This document shows positions 15,992-23,113 of a stretch of DNA of 64,000 bases, piece after piece. A model generated the notes under the pieces. The model ran no database searches. It saw nothing but the letters and a program-made list of their open reading frames with translations, and was not told the DNA's origin. The position numbers were made by a program, and so were the translations under genes. Source of the stretch: Sphingomonas sp. LaA6.9 (lineage in GTDB: Bacteria > Pseudomonadota > Alphaproteobacteria > Sphingomonadales > Sphingomonadaceae); the NCBI RefSeq assembly GCF_022601895.1, contig NZ_JAKVIO010000017.1, positions 16,496 to 80,495 of the forward strand, written 5' to 3'. The stretch's first letter is position 1. Every line of letters starts with the position of its first letter.

Positions 15992-16465
15992 TTGTCGACA
16001 CGCCCCGTCACGCTTGCCGTCATCATCGGCGCGCACGGCGTGACGGGCGAGGTGCGCCTCAAGCTGTTCGCTGAAAATGTCGAGAGCCTGAAGGCGCACA
16101 AGCGCTTCAATGACGGAGCGCTGACGCTGAAGAGCGTGCGCGATGGCCCCAATGGCGCCATCGCCCGCTTCGCCGAGATCGCCGATCGCACCGCCGCCGA
16201 GAGGATGCGCGGCACCGAACTGACGGTCCCGCGCGAGGCCCTCCCGCCATTGGCCGAGGGCGAATATTATCATGCCGACCTGATCGGGCTCCCTGCTGTC
16301 TCGACTGATGGCGAAGCCCTGGGCACCGTCGTCGCGGTCGAGAATTTCGGCGCGGGCGACGTGATCGAGATCGAACGTCCCACGGGCAAGCGCTTCATGG
16401 TTCCGATGTTCGCTGTTCCTGAGTGGGGTGAGCGCGTCGTGATTGACGCTGCGTTTGTCGAATAG
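15992..16465 (+). CDS. rimM: Ribosome maturation factor RimM
   Basis: A 157-residue RimM with the N-terminal barrel (VTLAVIIGAHGVTGEVRLK) and the C-terminal PRC-barrel (LAEGEYYHADLIGL, then GTVVAVENFGAGDVIEI). It binds S19 and assists 16S 3'-domain maturation. The start is a TTG at 15992, three bases after the rpsP stop, so translation is probably coupled. It is normally followed directly by trmD; here about 875 bp intervene, holding a toxin-antitoxin pair. Confidence 0.95.
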   Translation: MSTRPVTLAVIIGAHGVTGEVRLKLFAENVESLKAHKRFNDGALTLKSVRDGPNGAIARFAEIADRTAAERMRGTELTVPREALPPLAEGEYYHADLIGLPAVSTDGEALGTVVAVENFGAGDVIEIERPTGKRFMVPMFAVPEWGERVVIDAAFVE

Positions 16466-16485
16466 TATATACATCACGTATATAC
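16465..16485. promoter_or_regulatory. Candidate VapBC operator: two GTATATAC octamers
   Basis: Two copies of the self-complementary octamer GTATATAC (16465-16472 and 16478-16485) are separated by five bases. They lie between the rimM stop and the GTG of the antitoxin gene. They sit on the same DNA face, just over one turn apart. AbrB/VapB antitoxins autoregulate by binding such palindromes (family knowledge), so this is the likely operator and may overlap the toxin-antitoxin promoter. A GGAGG ribosome-binding site follows at 16486-16490. Confidence 0.65.
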
Positions 16486-16495
16486 GGAGGCGCGC

Positions 16496-16771
16496 GTGAA
16501 CAAGGAATACCGGGCCAAGGTCTTCAAGTCGGGCAATTCGCTCGCACTTCGCTTGCCCAAGGCGCTCGGCCTTGAAGAGGGTACCGAAATGGTGCTGCGC
16601 GAGGAGAAGGGAAAGTTCGAGTTCGAACCGGCGGTGGGGCCCAGGCGCAAGCTCGATATTAGCGGCTTTGCGGGTAAGGCGCCCTGGCTCAAGCCGCTTC
16701 CTCGGGAATTTCGTGAATTCGAGGAACGGCCGAGCGCGCTTGCCAAGCGGGCACGGCAGAATGACGCGTGA
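16496..16771 (+). CDS. vapB: VapB-type antitoxin (AbrB/MazE fold)
   Basis: A 91-residue protein with an N-terminal AbrB-like DNA-binding swapped hairpin (YRAKVFKSGNSLALRLPKAL, then GLEEGTEMVLREEKG). A flexible toxin-binding C-terminus (APWLKPLPREFREFEERPSAL) completes it. It should neutralise the adjacent PIN-domain ribonuclease and repress its own operon. The start is GTG 16496 with a GGAGG site six bases upstream. Its 3' end overlaps the toxin start by four bases, the usual coupling. The gene is inserted between rimM and trmD, a position normally free of extra genes. Confidence 0.9.
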   Translation: MNKEYRAKVFKSGNSLALRLPKALGLEEGTEMVLREEKGKFEFEPAVGPRRKLDISGFAGKAPWLKPLPREFREFEERPSALAKRARQNDA

Positions 16772-17145
16772 TAAAATATCTGATCGACGCGGACGCGGCC
16801 ATTTACGCGATGGCCGAGTCCCATTCGCCGTTGACCGCGCGCATGGAGCAGTGTGCGCCGGGGGACATCGCGATTTCGGCGATCAGTTTTGCGGAGATCG
16901 CGCTTGGAACGCACAATGGCAAGCCGCCTCTGTCAGGCATTCTCGATGCGTTTCTGGCGGCGATCCCCATGCTTCCCTTCGACGAGCCAGCGGCGCGGGA
17001 ATATGCCAGACTGCCGTTCAGGCGCGCCCGTTTCGATCGTCTGCTGGCCGCACATGCGCTCAGCATCGGCGCGACGGTGATCACCAATAACGAAGATGAT
17101 TTTGCCGATGTCCCCGGTCTGAAAATCGAAAATTGGTCGATATGA
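16768..17145 (+). CDS. vapC: VapC-type PIN-domain toxin ribonuclease
   Basis: A 125-residue PIN-domain protein with the acidic catalytic set: D7 in YLIDADAAIYAM, E in ISAISFAEIALG (about 43), D in RFDRLLAAHAL (about 91), and the closing TNNEDDF acidic patch. VapC toxins are Mg-dependent RNases that cleave initiator tRNA or rRNA; the exact target cannot be told from sequence. The start is GTG overlapping the vapB stop. All key residues are present, so it looks functional rather than degraded. Confidence 0.9.
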   Translation: MIKYLIDADAAIYAMAESHSPLTARMEQCAPGDIAISAISFAEIALGTHNGKPPLSGILDAFLAAIPMLPFDEPAAREYARLPFRRARFDRLLAAHALSIGATVITNNEDDFADVPGLKIENWSI

Positions 17146-17224
17146 CGGCGTTAGCGCTCGATCGACTGATCGAGACCACTACCGACTTCACGCGTGCGCG
17201 TCCTGGCTTGCGTGGCGCCTTCTG

Positions 17225-17344
17225 ATGTGGCCGTTTGCTGGTGGTCATCTCATTGATCCTCCGCATGCGCGCGCCCATCTACGGCGTCTCGAACTTGGCC
17301 ACATTGCAAAGGTGATCGAGCAAGGCCATTGGTCCGAACCATGA
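17225..17344 (+). other. Possible 39-codon ORF overlapping the trmD start
   Basis: An ATG at 17225 opens a 39-codon frame ([18 protein letters not shown]...) whose TGA overlaps the trmD ATG as ATGA, the coupling arrangement seen elsewhere in this chromosome. There is no clear ribosome-binding site and no recognisable domain. It may be a coupled leader, a remnant left by the toxin-antitoxin insertion, or chance. The rest of the 195-bp gap between vapC and trmD shows no gene. Confidence 0.2.
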
Positions 17345-18081
17345 CCTTCGCCGCCCAGATCCTCACCCTCTATCCCGAGATGTTTCCCGGACCGCTTGGC
17401 CAGTCGCTTGCGGGCCGCGCGCTGTCCGAGGGGCGCTGGTCGTGCGACACGATCCAGATCCGCGATTTCGCGACCGACAAGCACCGCTCGGTCGACGACA
17501 CGCCCGCGGGCGGCGGCGCGGGCATGGTGCTCAAGCCCGATGTCGTGGCAGCCGCGGTCGATCACGCGATCACGCGCCAGCCCGATGCGCCGATTCTCGC
17601 CATGACGCCGCGCGGGCGACCGCTCACGCAGGAGCGTGTGCGTGAACTGGCTGCCGGCCCCGGAGTCACCATTCTCTGCGGCCGTTTCGAGGGATTTGAC
17701 GAGCGTTTGTTCGAGGCGCGGCCGATAGAACCCGTCTCGATCGGCGATTATGTGCTGTCGGGCGGGGAGACCGCCGCGATCGTGCTGTTAGATGCTTGCA
17801 TTCGCCTGCTTCCCGGCGTAATGGGCGCGGCTTCGAGCGGAGACGAGGAAAGCTTCGAAAGCGGCCTCCTCGAATATCCGCATTATACCCGGCCCGTAGA
17901 ATGGGAAGGGCGCACGATCCCCGAAGTGTTGCGATCGGGGGATCATGCGAAGATCGCCGCCTGGCGGAAACAAAGGGCGGAGGAAGATACACGGCTAAGG
18001 CGGCCGGACCTTTGGGAGCGCCACAGTGGCGCTCGGGACCAGTCGCCCTCTGGTGCGCAGCGAAAGAAAAAGGACAGATGA
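17341..18081 (+). CDS. trmD: tRNA (guanine-N1)-methyltransferase TrmD
   Basis: A 246-residue SPOUT-class methyltransferase that makes m1G37 in tRNAs reading CNN and some other codons, preventing +1 frameshifting. The N-terminal [13 protein letters not shown], the [11 protein letters not shown] motif and the trefoil-knot SAM site [19 protein letters not shown] are all present. The closing [16 protein letters not shown] region is followed by a lineage-specific basic tail. ATG 17341 is preferred to an in-frame TTG at 17329. No good Shine-Dalgarno precedes it, so translation may be coupled to the upstream frame or rely on the disrupted operon leader. Confidence 0.95.
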   Translation: MTFAAQILTLYPEMFPGPLGQSLAGRALSEGRWSCDTIQIRDFATDKHRSVDDTPAGGGAGMVLKPDVVAAAVDHAITRQPDAPILAMTPRGRPLTQERVRELAAGPGVTILCGRFEGFDERLFEARPIEPVSIGDYVLSGGETAAIVLLDACIRLLPGVMGAASSGDEESFESGLLEYPHYTRPVEWEGRTIPEVLRSGDHAKIAAWRKQRAEEDTRLRRPDLWERHSGARDQSPSGAQRKKKDR

Positions 18082-18082
18082 G

Positions 18083-18460
18083 ATGAACCTCATCCAGCAG
18101 ATCGAAGCCGAGCAGATCGCCAAGTTCAACGAGGCGAAGAAGATCCCCGAATTCCGTCCCGGCGACACGCTGAAGGTCGGCGTGAAGGTCGTCGAAGGCG
18201 AGCGCACCCGCGTCCAGAACTATGAGGGCGTCTGCATCGCACGCTCGAACAAGGGCATGGGCTCGTCGTTCACCGTCCGCAAGATTTCGTTCGGCGAAGG
18301 CGTCGAGCGCGTTTTCCCGCTCTACTCGCCCAACATCGAGTCGATCGAGGTGGTCCGCAAGGGCGCCGTCCGTCGCGCCAAGCTCTATTATCTGCGCGGC
18401 CGTACCGGCAAGCGCGCGCGCATCGCGGAACGCCGCGAGGTTCGCGACACCGCGGCCTGA
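18083..18460 (+). CDS. rplS: 50S ribosomal protein L19
   Basis: A 125-residue L19 starting [12 protein letters not shown], with the family body [39 protein letters not shown] and [16 protein letters not shown]19 lies at the 30S-50S interface. The start at 18083 follows an AAAGGACAG ribosome-binding site and lies two bases after the trmD stop. It ends the ffh-rpsP-rimM-(vapBC)-trmD-rplS run and is followed by a strong terminator. Confidence 0.97.
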   Translation: MNLIQQIEAEQIAKFNEAKKIPEFRPGDTLKVGVKVVEGERTRVQNYEGVCIARSNKGMGSSFTVRKISFGEGVERVFPLYSPNIESIEVVRKGAVRRAKLYYLRGRTGKRARIAERREVRDTAA

Positions 18461-18484
18461 TCGCCACGGCATAAAGGCTTTGAG

Positions 18485-18529
18485 ACGGGCGTCGGTAGCG
18501 ATAAGGCTGCCGGCGCCCGTTTCGTTTTT
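18485..18529 (+). terminator. Intrinsic terminator after rplS
   Basis: A 15-bp stem pairs ACGGGCGTCGGTAGC with GCTGCCGGCGCCCGT (allowing G-U) around the loop GATAAG. It is followed by TTCGTTTTTG. It lies 24 bp after the rplS stop and closes the operon. Confidence 0.85.
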
Positions 18530-18550
18530 GCGCGATGGGAACCAATTGTG

Positions 18551-18727
18551 TCGCTCATCCTGAGGAGGGGCTGAGCCTGGCGAAGCCCCGTCTCGAAGGA
18601 CCGACTCCAAAGCGTCCTTCGAGATGGTGAAGCAGGTCGCCGTGTCCCCCGGACACGGCTGCGAACGTCCGGGGGACGCTCGCACCTGTTCACTTCGGCA
18701 AGCTCAACGGCTCCTCAGGATGAGCGG
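18551..18727. repeat. Composite palindromic element
   Basis: A 177-bp element with outer inverted arms TCGCTCATCCTGAGGAG (18551-18567) and CTCCTCAGGATGAGCGG (18711-18727). Inner inverted pairs include GTCTCGAAGGAC with GTCCTTCGAGATGG, and GTCCCCCGGAC with GTCCGGGGGAC. The nested-stem design resembles the dispersed intergenic palindromes of sphingomonads. It fills the gap between the rplS terminator and the S9 peptidase gene, whose promoter must lie inside or next to it. Confidence 0.8.
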
Positions 18728-18754
18728 AAGAGTGATATTTCAAAGGATTTGAGG

Positions 18755-20977
18755 ATGCTGGGTAGATGGTTGCTGGCGGGCGTAGCTTTGGTTTCGATTC
18801 AGATGTCTCCCGCCATGGCTGAAACTGCCCCGCAGGAACTGACGCTCGAACGCATCTTCGCCAGCCCCGATCTCAACGGCCCGCGCCCGCGTGCGCTGAA
18901 GCTCTCGCCCGATGGCACACTGGTCACGCTCCTGAAGAACCGTGCCGAGGATCGCGATCGCTACGATCTCTGGGCGATCGACACGAAAACGGCGAAGGCC
19001 TCGATGCTCGTCGATTCCGCAAAGATCGGCAGCGGTGCCGAGCTTTCCGAGGAAGAAAAGATGCAGCGCGAGCGCGCGCGCATCGGCGGCACGCGCGGCA
19101 TCGTCGCCTATGACTGGGCGCCCGACGGCAAGAGCCTGCTCGTGCCGCTCGACGGCGACCTGTTCCTCGCGACGCGTGACGGCAAGGTCCGCCGCCTCAC
19201 CGAGACAAAGGCGGGCGAGCTCAATGCCACGATCAGCCCCAAGGGCGGCTTCGTCTCCTTCGTACGCGACCAGAACCTCTTCGCGCTCGATCTCAAAAGC
19301 GGCGCCGAGCGCGCGTTGACGCACGACGGCGGCGGCACGCTCAGCTGGGGCGTTTCCGAATTCGTCGCGCAGGAGGAAATGGACCGCACCAAGGGGTCGT
19401 GGTGGTCGCCCGACGATGCGCGCATTGCAGTCGCGCGCGTCGACGAAAGTGGCGTGATGGTCGTCAGCCGCGCCGCGATCGGCGCCGAGGGGACCAAGGT
19501 CTATGACCAGCGCTATCCGCGCGCGGGAACACCCAACGCGCGCGTCGATCTCTACGTCATGCGCGCCGACGGCTCGGAGCAGGTGAAGGTCGATCTGGGC
19601 AGCGACCCCGACCATTATCTCGCGCGCGTCGACTGGCTCCCCGATGGCAGCGCGCTCATCGTCCAGCGCGAGAACCGCGCGCAGACGCAGCTCGACCTGC
19701 TCAGGGTCGATCCCGTAACGGGCAAGGCGACCCCGCTTCACGCCGAAACCAGCAAGACCTGGATCAACCTCTCCAGTGATCTGCGCGCCCTGAAGGACGG
19801 CAGCCTGATCTGGACGTCCGAGCGCAGCGGCTTCTCGCACCTCTATCACTGGAAGGGCGGCCAATGGACGCAGCTCACCAGCGGCGACTGGGCGGTGAAG
19901 GAGGTGACGGGCGTCGATCAGGCGAAGGGGCGCATCTATTTCCTCGGCAACCGCGAAACCCCGGTCGAACAGCATCTCTACGCGGTCGACATCGCGAAGC
20001 CCGGGCAGGTCACGCGGCTGACCGAGGCCGGCTGGTGGAACAGCGCGGTGATGGACGGCGCCGCCACGCGCGCGATCATCACGCGTTCGAACCCGAGCCA
20101 GCCCGAACAGGTCTATCTGGCGGACGCGACGGGCAAGCGCCTCGCATGGATCGAGGAAAATGCGCTGAAGGGCACGCACCCCTATGCGCCGTTCGTCGCG
20201 GGGCATGTCGCGCCGAAGTTCGGCACGCTCAAGGCCGCCGATGGCAGCACGCTCCACTACAAGCTCCTGACGCCGAAGATCGAGCCGGGCAGGCGCTATC
20301 CGGTCTTCGTCCAGGTCTATGGCGGTCCCGGCGGCGGCCGTCAGGTGACCGCGGCATGGGGCGGCGGGCTCCACCAGTATCTCGTCGACAAGGGCTGGAT
20401 CGTCTTCTCGGTCGACGGGCGCGGCACCCCCGATCGCGGCAAGGCGTTCGAGGATCAGATCCACAAGGCGATGGGCAGCGTCGAGGTGCAGGACCAGCTG
20501 ACCGGCGTCGAATGGCTCAAGAGCCAGGATTTCGTCGATTCCGCCAAGATCGCGGTCTATGGCTGGTCCTATGGCGGCTATATGACGCTCAAGCTGCTCG
20601 AGGCGGCTCCGGGCACCTATGCCGCGGGCATTTCGGGTGCGCCCGTCACGCAATGGGCGCTGTACGACACGCATTATACCGAGCGCTATATGGGCAATCC
20701 CAAGACCGACGCCGCGGCCTATGCGAAATCGGACGCGCTGGGCGAAGCGACGAAGATCGCTGACCCGCTGCTACTGATCCACGGCATGGCCGACGACAAT
20801 GTCGTCTTCGAGAACTCGACCGCGCTGATGGCGAAACTGCAACAGGCGGGCAAGCCGTTCGAGACGATGGTCTATCCCGGCCAGACGCACCGCGTCGCGG
20901 GCGACGGCGTCAGCGTCCATCTCTGGCGCACGATCGGCAATTTCCTCGATCGCGCGGTGCTGAAGAAGGTCGACTGA
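18755..20977 (+). CDS. Exported S9 prolyl peptidase (dipeptidyl peptidase IV family)
   Basis: A 740-residue protein with a signal peptide (WLLAGVALVSIQMSPAMA, about 1-23). A DPP-IV N-terminal beta-propeller includes the substrate-anchoring Glu pair in EFVAQEEMDRTKGSWWSPD. The C-terminal alpha/beta-hydrolase domain has catalytic S605 in GWSYGGYM, D680 in HGMADDNVV and H712 in GQTHRV. It should release X-Pro or X-Ala dipeptides from peptide N-termini in the periplasm or outer membrane. ATG 18755 follows AAAGGATTTGAGG; an in-frame TTG six bases upstream is less likely. A terminator hairpin follows the stop. Confidence 0.93.
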   Translation: MLGRWLLAGVALVSIQMSPAMAETAPQELTLERIFASPDLNGPRPRALKLSPDGTLVTLLKNRAEDRDRYDLWAIDTKTAKASMLVDSAKIGSGAELSEEEKMQRERARIGGTRGIVAYDWAPDGKSLLVPLDGDLFLATRDGKVRRLTETKAGELNATISPKGGFVSFVRDQNLFALDLKSGAERALTHDGGGTLSWGVSEFVAQEEMDRTKGSWWSPDDARIAVARVDESGVMVVSRAAIGAEGTKVYDQRYPRAGTPNARVDLYVMRADGSEQVKVDLGSDPDHYLARVDWLPDGSALIVQRENRAQTQLDLLRVDPVTGKATPLHAETSKTWINLSSDLRALKDGSLIWTSERSGFSHLYHWKGGQWTQLTSGDWAVKEVTGVDQAKGRIYFLGNRETPVEQHLYAVDIAKPGQVTRLTEAGWWNSAVMDGAATRAIITRSNPSQPEQVYLADATGKRLAWIEENALKGTHPYAPFVAGHVAPKFGTLKAADGSTLHYKLLTPKIEPGRRYPVFVQVYGGPGGGRQVTAAWGGGLHQYLVDKGWIVFSVDGRGTPDRGKAFEDQIHKAMGSVEVQDQLTGVEWLKSQDFVDSAKIAVYGWSYGGYMTLKLLEAAPGTYAAGISGAPVTQWALYDTHYTERYMGNPKTDAAAYAKSDALGEATKIADPLLLIHGMADDNVVFENSTALMAKLQQAGKPFETMVYPGQTHRVAGDGVSVHLWRTIGNFLDRAVLKKVD

Positions 20978-20982
20978 GGCAG

Positions 20983-21017
20983 AAGGCACCCCGGGCGAGT
21001 GCCGGGGTGCCTTTCCT
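20983..21017 (+). terminator. Terminator hairpin after S9 peptidase gene
   Basis: AAGGCACCCCGG (20983-20994) pairs perfectly with CCGGGGTGCCTT (21002-21013) around a 7-base loop and is followed by TCC. It lies between convergent genes and could end both transcripts; on the minus strand the run after the stem is short. Confidence 0.8.
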
Positions 21018-21020
21018 CAA

Positions 21021-21842
21021 TCAGTGATGCGGCTGCGAGGGCAGGCCGCTGCGGTCGATCACGCGTGTATAGAGGTGCCAGGTGGCATAGCCGAGGATCG
21101 GCAGCACTGCGGCCAGCCCGACAAAGATCGGGATCGCGCCGATCACCAGCATCGCGGCGACCATCAGGCCCCAGCGCATCATCGGCCCGAAATTCTCGCG
21201 CACCGCCGCGATCGAGGTCCGCATCGCGACGCCCGCATCGACGTCCTTGTCGACGAGCATCGGCAGCGCGATCACGCTGATCGCCATCGCGACGAGCGCG
21301 AAGCCCAGTCCGACCAGATTGCCGATGATCATCATCGCCCAGCCCTTGGGTGTCGTGAACAGCTGGTTGACGAAGGTGCCGATCGAGGTCGACGCCTCGC
21401 TGCCGAAGAACACGCCGTAAATGGCGGCGGCCGCGAAGACCCAGGCGATGAAGATGCCGATCAGGATCGCGGCGACACCCATTATGCCGTCGAGTGCCTC
21501 GCTCTTGCGCACGTCGAAGAAATGCCGCCAGCGCGACTCGAGCCCCGCCTCACGCCGGCGCGCCAGCTCGTAAAAGCCCGTGCAGGTCAGCGGCCCGAGC
21601 AGCGACAGGCCCGCAGCGATCGGAAAGAGCAGGGGAAGCATGTCGTTACCGAGCGCACCCACCGCGGCAACGATGCCGACCAGCGGATAGATCAACCCCG
21701 CAAAGAAGAGGTCGCCACGCTTTGCCGTGAAGTCGTTATAGCCTTCGCGCATCGCCCAGCGCAGGTCGTCGATGCCGATCTTTTTGATCGGAATATCGAT
21801 GGGGGCTGCGGCTGATCCACTTGTGGCATGCGTGACGGCCAT
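21021..21842 (-). CDS. DUF2189 integral membrane protein
   Basis: A 273-residue polytopic membrane protein of the DUF2189 family. A soluble N-terminus contains IDDLRWAMREGYNDF. About six hydrophobic helices follow (near 50-72, 77-97, 122-150, 165-190, 195-215 and 235-265), with the pattern GPLTCTGFYELARRRE between them. The family is often annotated as putative cytochrome-c-oxidase-associated, but no function is proven. ATG 21842 (MAVTHATSG) has a good AGGAGA site; the longer frame to 21905 adds non-conserved residues. It is divergent from asd. Confidence 0.85.
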   Translation of the reverse strand: MAVTHATSGSAAAPIDIPIKKIGIDDLRWAMREGYNDFTAKRGDLFFAGLIYPLVGIVAAVGALGNDMLPLLFPIAAGLSLLGPLTCTGFYELARRREAGLESRWRHFFDVRKSEALDGIMGVAAILIGIFIAWVFAAAAIYGVFFGSEASTSIGTFVNQLFTTPKGWAMMIIGNLVGLGFALVAMAISVIALPMLVDKDVDAGVAMRTSIAAVRENFGPMMRWGLMVAAMLVIGAIPIFVGLAAVLPILGYATWHLYTRVIDRSGLPSQPHH

Positions 21843-22018
21843 GTTCCATCTCCTTGGCTCTACGTCGAAATCGTCCCCGTTTCTGAGTCTCGTAACGGGC
21901 AACATAGCACAGCTTTTGATGCGCGTTGATGTTCTTTCCTTGCGCGGCCCCTGTCGAGGGTGGACAAATGCTGCAACCGCGCTATTTCCCCCACCCTCAC
22001 CGAACTGGAGTGTATGTA

Positions 22019-23047
22019 ATGGGCTACCGGGTTGTGGTTGCCGGTGCGACCGGCAATGTCGGACGTGAAGTGCTGAACATTCTGGCGGAACGGCAGTTCC
22101 CGCTGGACGATATTGCGGTCCTTGCTTCCGCGCGGAGCCAGGGTGACGAGATCGATTTCGGCGAGACCGGACGAAAACTCAAGGTCCAGAACATCGACAA
22201 TTTCGATCCCAACGGCTGGGACATGGCGATCTTCGCGATCGGCTCGGATGCGACCAGGATCCACGCGCCGCGCTTTGCTGCTGCGGGTTGCACGGTGATC
22301 GACAATTCGTCGCTCTATCGCATGGACCCCGATGTGCCGCTGATCGTGCCCGAGGTGAACCCCGAGGCGATCGACGGCTATCGTGCCAAGAACATCATCG
22401 CGAACCCCAATTGCTCGACCGCGCAGATGGTCGTCGCGCTCAAGCCGCTGCACGACGCCGCGAAGATCAAGCGCGTCGTGGTCGCGACCTATCAGTCGGT
22501 CTCGGGCGCGGGCAAGGCGGGGATGGACGAGCTGTTCGAGCAGAGCCGCAACATCTTCGTCGGTGATCCCGCGACGCCGACGAAGTTCACCAAGCAGATC
22601 GCGTTCAACGTGATCCCGCACATCGACAGCTTCCTCGACGACGGTTCGACCAAGGAAGAGTGGAAGATGGTGGTCGAGACCAAGAAGATCCTCGATCCCA
22701 AGGTGAAGGTCACTGCGACCTGCGTGCGCGTGCCCGTCTTCGTCGGCCACTCGGAAGCGATCAATATCGAGTTCGAGAACGAAATCTCGGCCGCACAGGC
22801 GCAGAAGATCCTGCGCGAGGCGCCGGGCGTGATGCTCGTCGACAAGCGCGAGAATGGCGGATACGTGACCCCGGTCGAGTGCGTCGGCGATTATGCGACC
22901 TTCATCAGCCGCGTGCGCGAGGACTCGACCGTCGACAACGGCCTGTCGCTGTGGTGCGTTTCGGACAATCTGCGCAAGGGCGCTGCCCTCAACGCGGTGC
23001 AGATCGCCGAACTGCTCGGCCGCAGGCATCTGAAAAAGGCTGCCTGA
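22019..23047 (+). CDS. asd: Aspartate-semialdehyde dehydrogenase
   Basis: A 342-residue NADP-dependent enzyme that reduces aspartyl phosphate to aspartate semialdehyde, the branch point for lysine/DAP, threonine and methionine. The dinucleotide-binding VVVAGATGNVGREVL opens the protein. The acyl-enzyme cysteine is C132 in ANPNCSTAQ, and the His/Arg substrate-binding region is CVRVPVFVGHSEAI. The start at 22019 (MGYRV) is chosen because the preceding 31 residues of the open frame do not fit the family. DapF, acting later in the same pathway, is encoded at 10662. Confidence 0.97.
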   Translation: MGYRVVVAGATGNVGREVLNILAERQFPLDDIAVLASARSQGDEIDFGETGRKLKVQNIDNFDPNGWDMAIFAIGSDATRIHAPRFAAAGCTVIDNSSLYRMDPDVPLIVPEVNPEAIDGYRAKNIIANPNCSTAQMVVALKPLHDAAKIKRVVVATYQSVSGAGKAGMDELFEQSRNIFVGDPATPTKFTKQIAFNVIPHIDSFLDDGSTKEEWKMVVETKKILDPKVKVTATCVRVPVFVGHSEAINIEFENEISAAQAQKILREAPGVMLVDKRENGGYVTPVECVGDYATFISRVREDSTVDNGLSLWCVSDNLRKGAALNAVQIAELLGRRHLKKAA

Positions 23048-23075
23048 GCCTCAAGCTCTGCAGTAAAGCTGAAGA

Positions 23076-23113
23076 AAAGGGGCTTTGCCGGATGATGGCG
23101 AAGCCCCTTTTTC
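23076..23113 (+). terminator. Bidirectional terminator between asd and emrB
   Basis: AAAGGGGCTTTGCC pairs with GGCGAAGCCCCTTT around a short loop and is followed by TTTTTC on the + strand. The complementary A-rich start gives a U-run on the other strand. It lies directly against the emrB stop, so it can end both convergent transcripts. Confidence 0.85.

Noticed and set aside
17142..17225. 27-codon frame starting ATGA at the vapC stop
   Set aside because: It is short, lacks any recognisable feature and is not linked to a downstream start; judged to be chance.
18740..20674. Very long minus-strand open frame (644 codons) opposite the S9 peptidase gene
   Set aside because: It is an antisense shadow caused by high-GC codon use; the + strand has a signal peptide, a complete catalytic triad and family motifs, and the minus frame has low-complexity Arg/Asp/Ala sequence.
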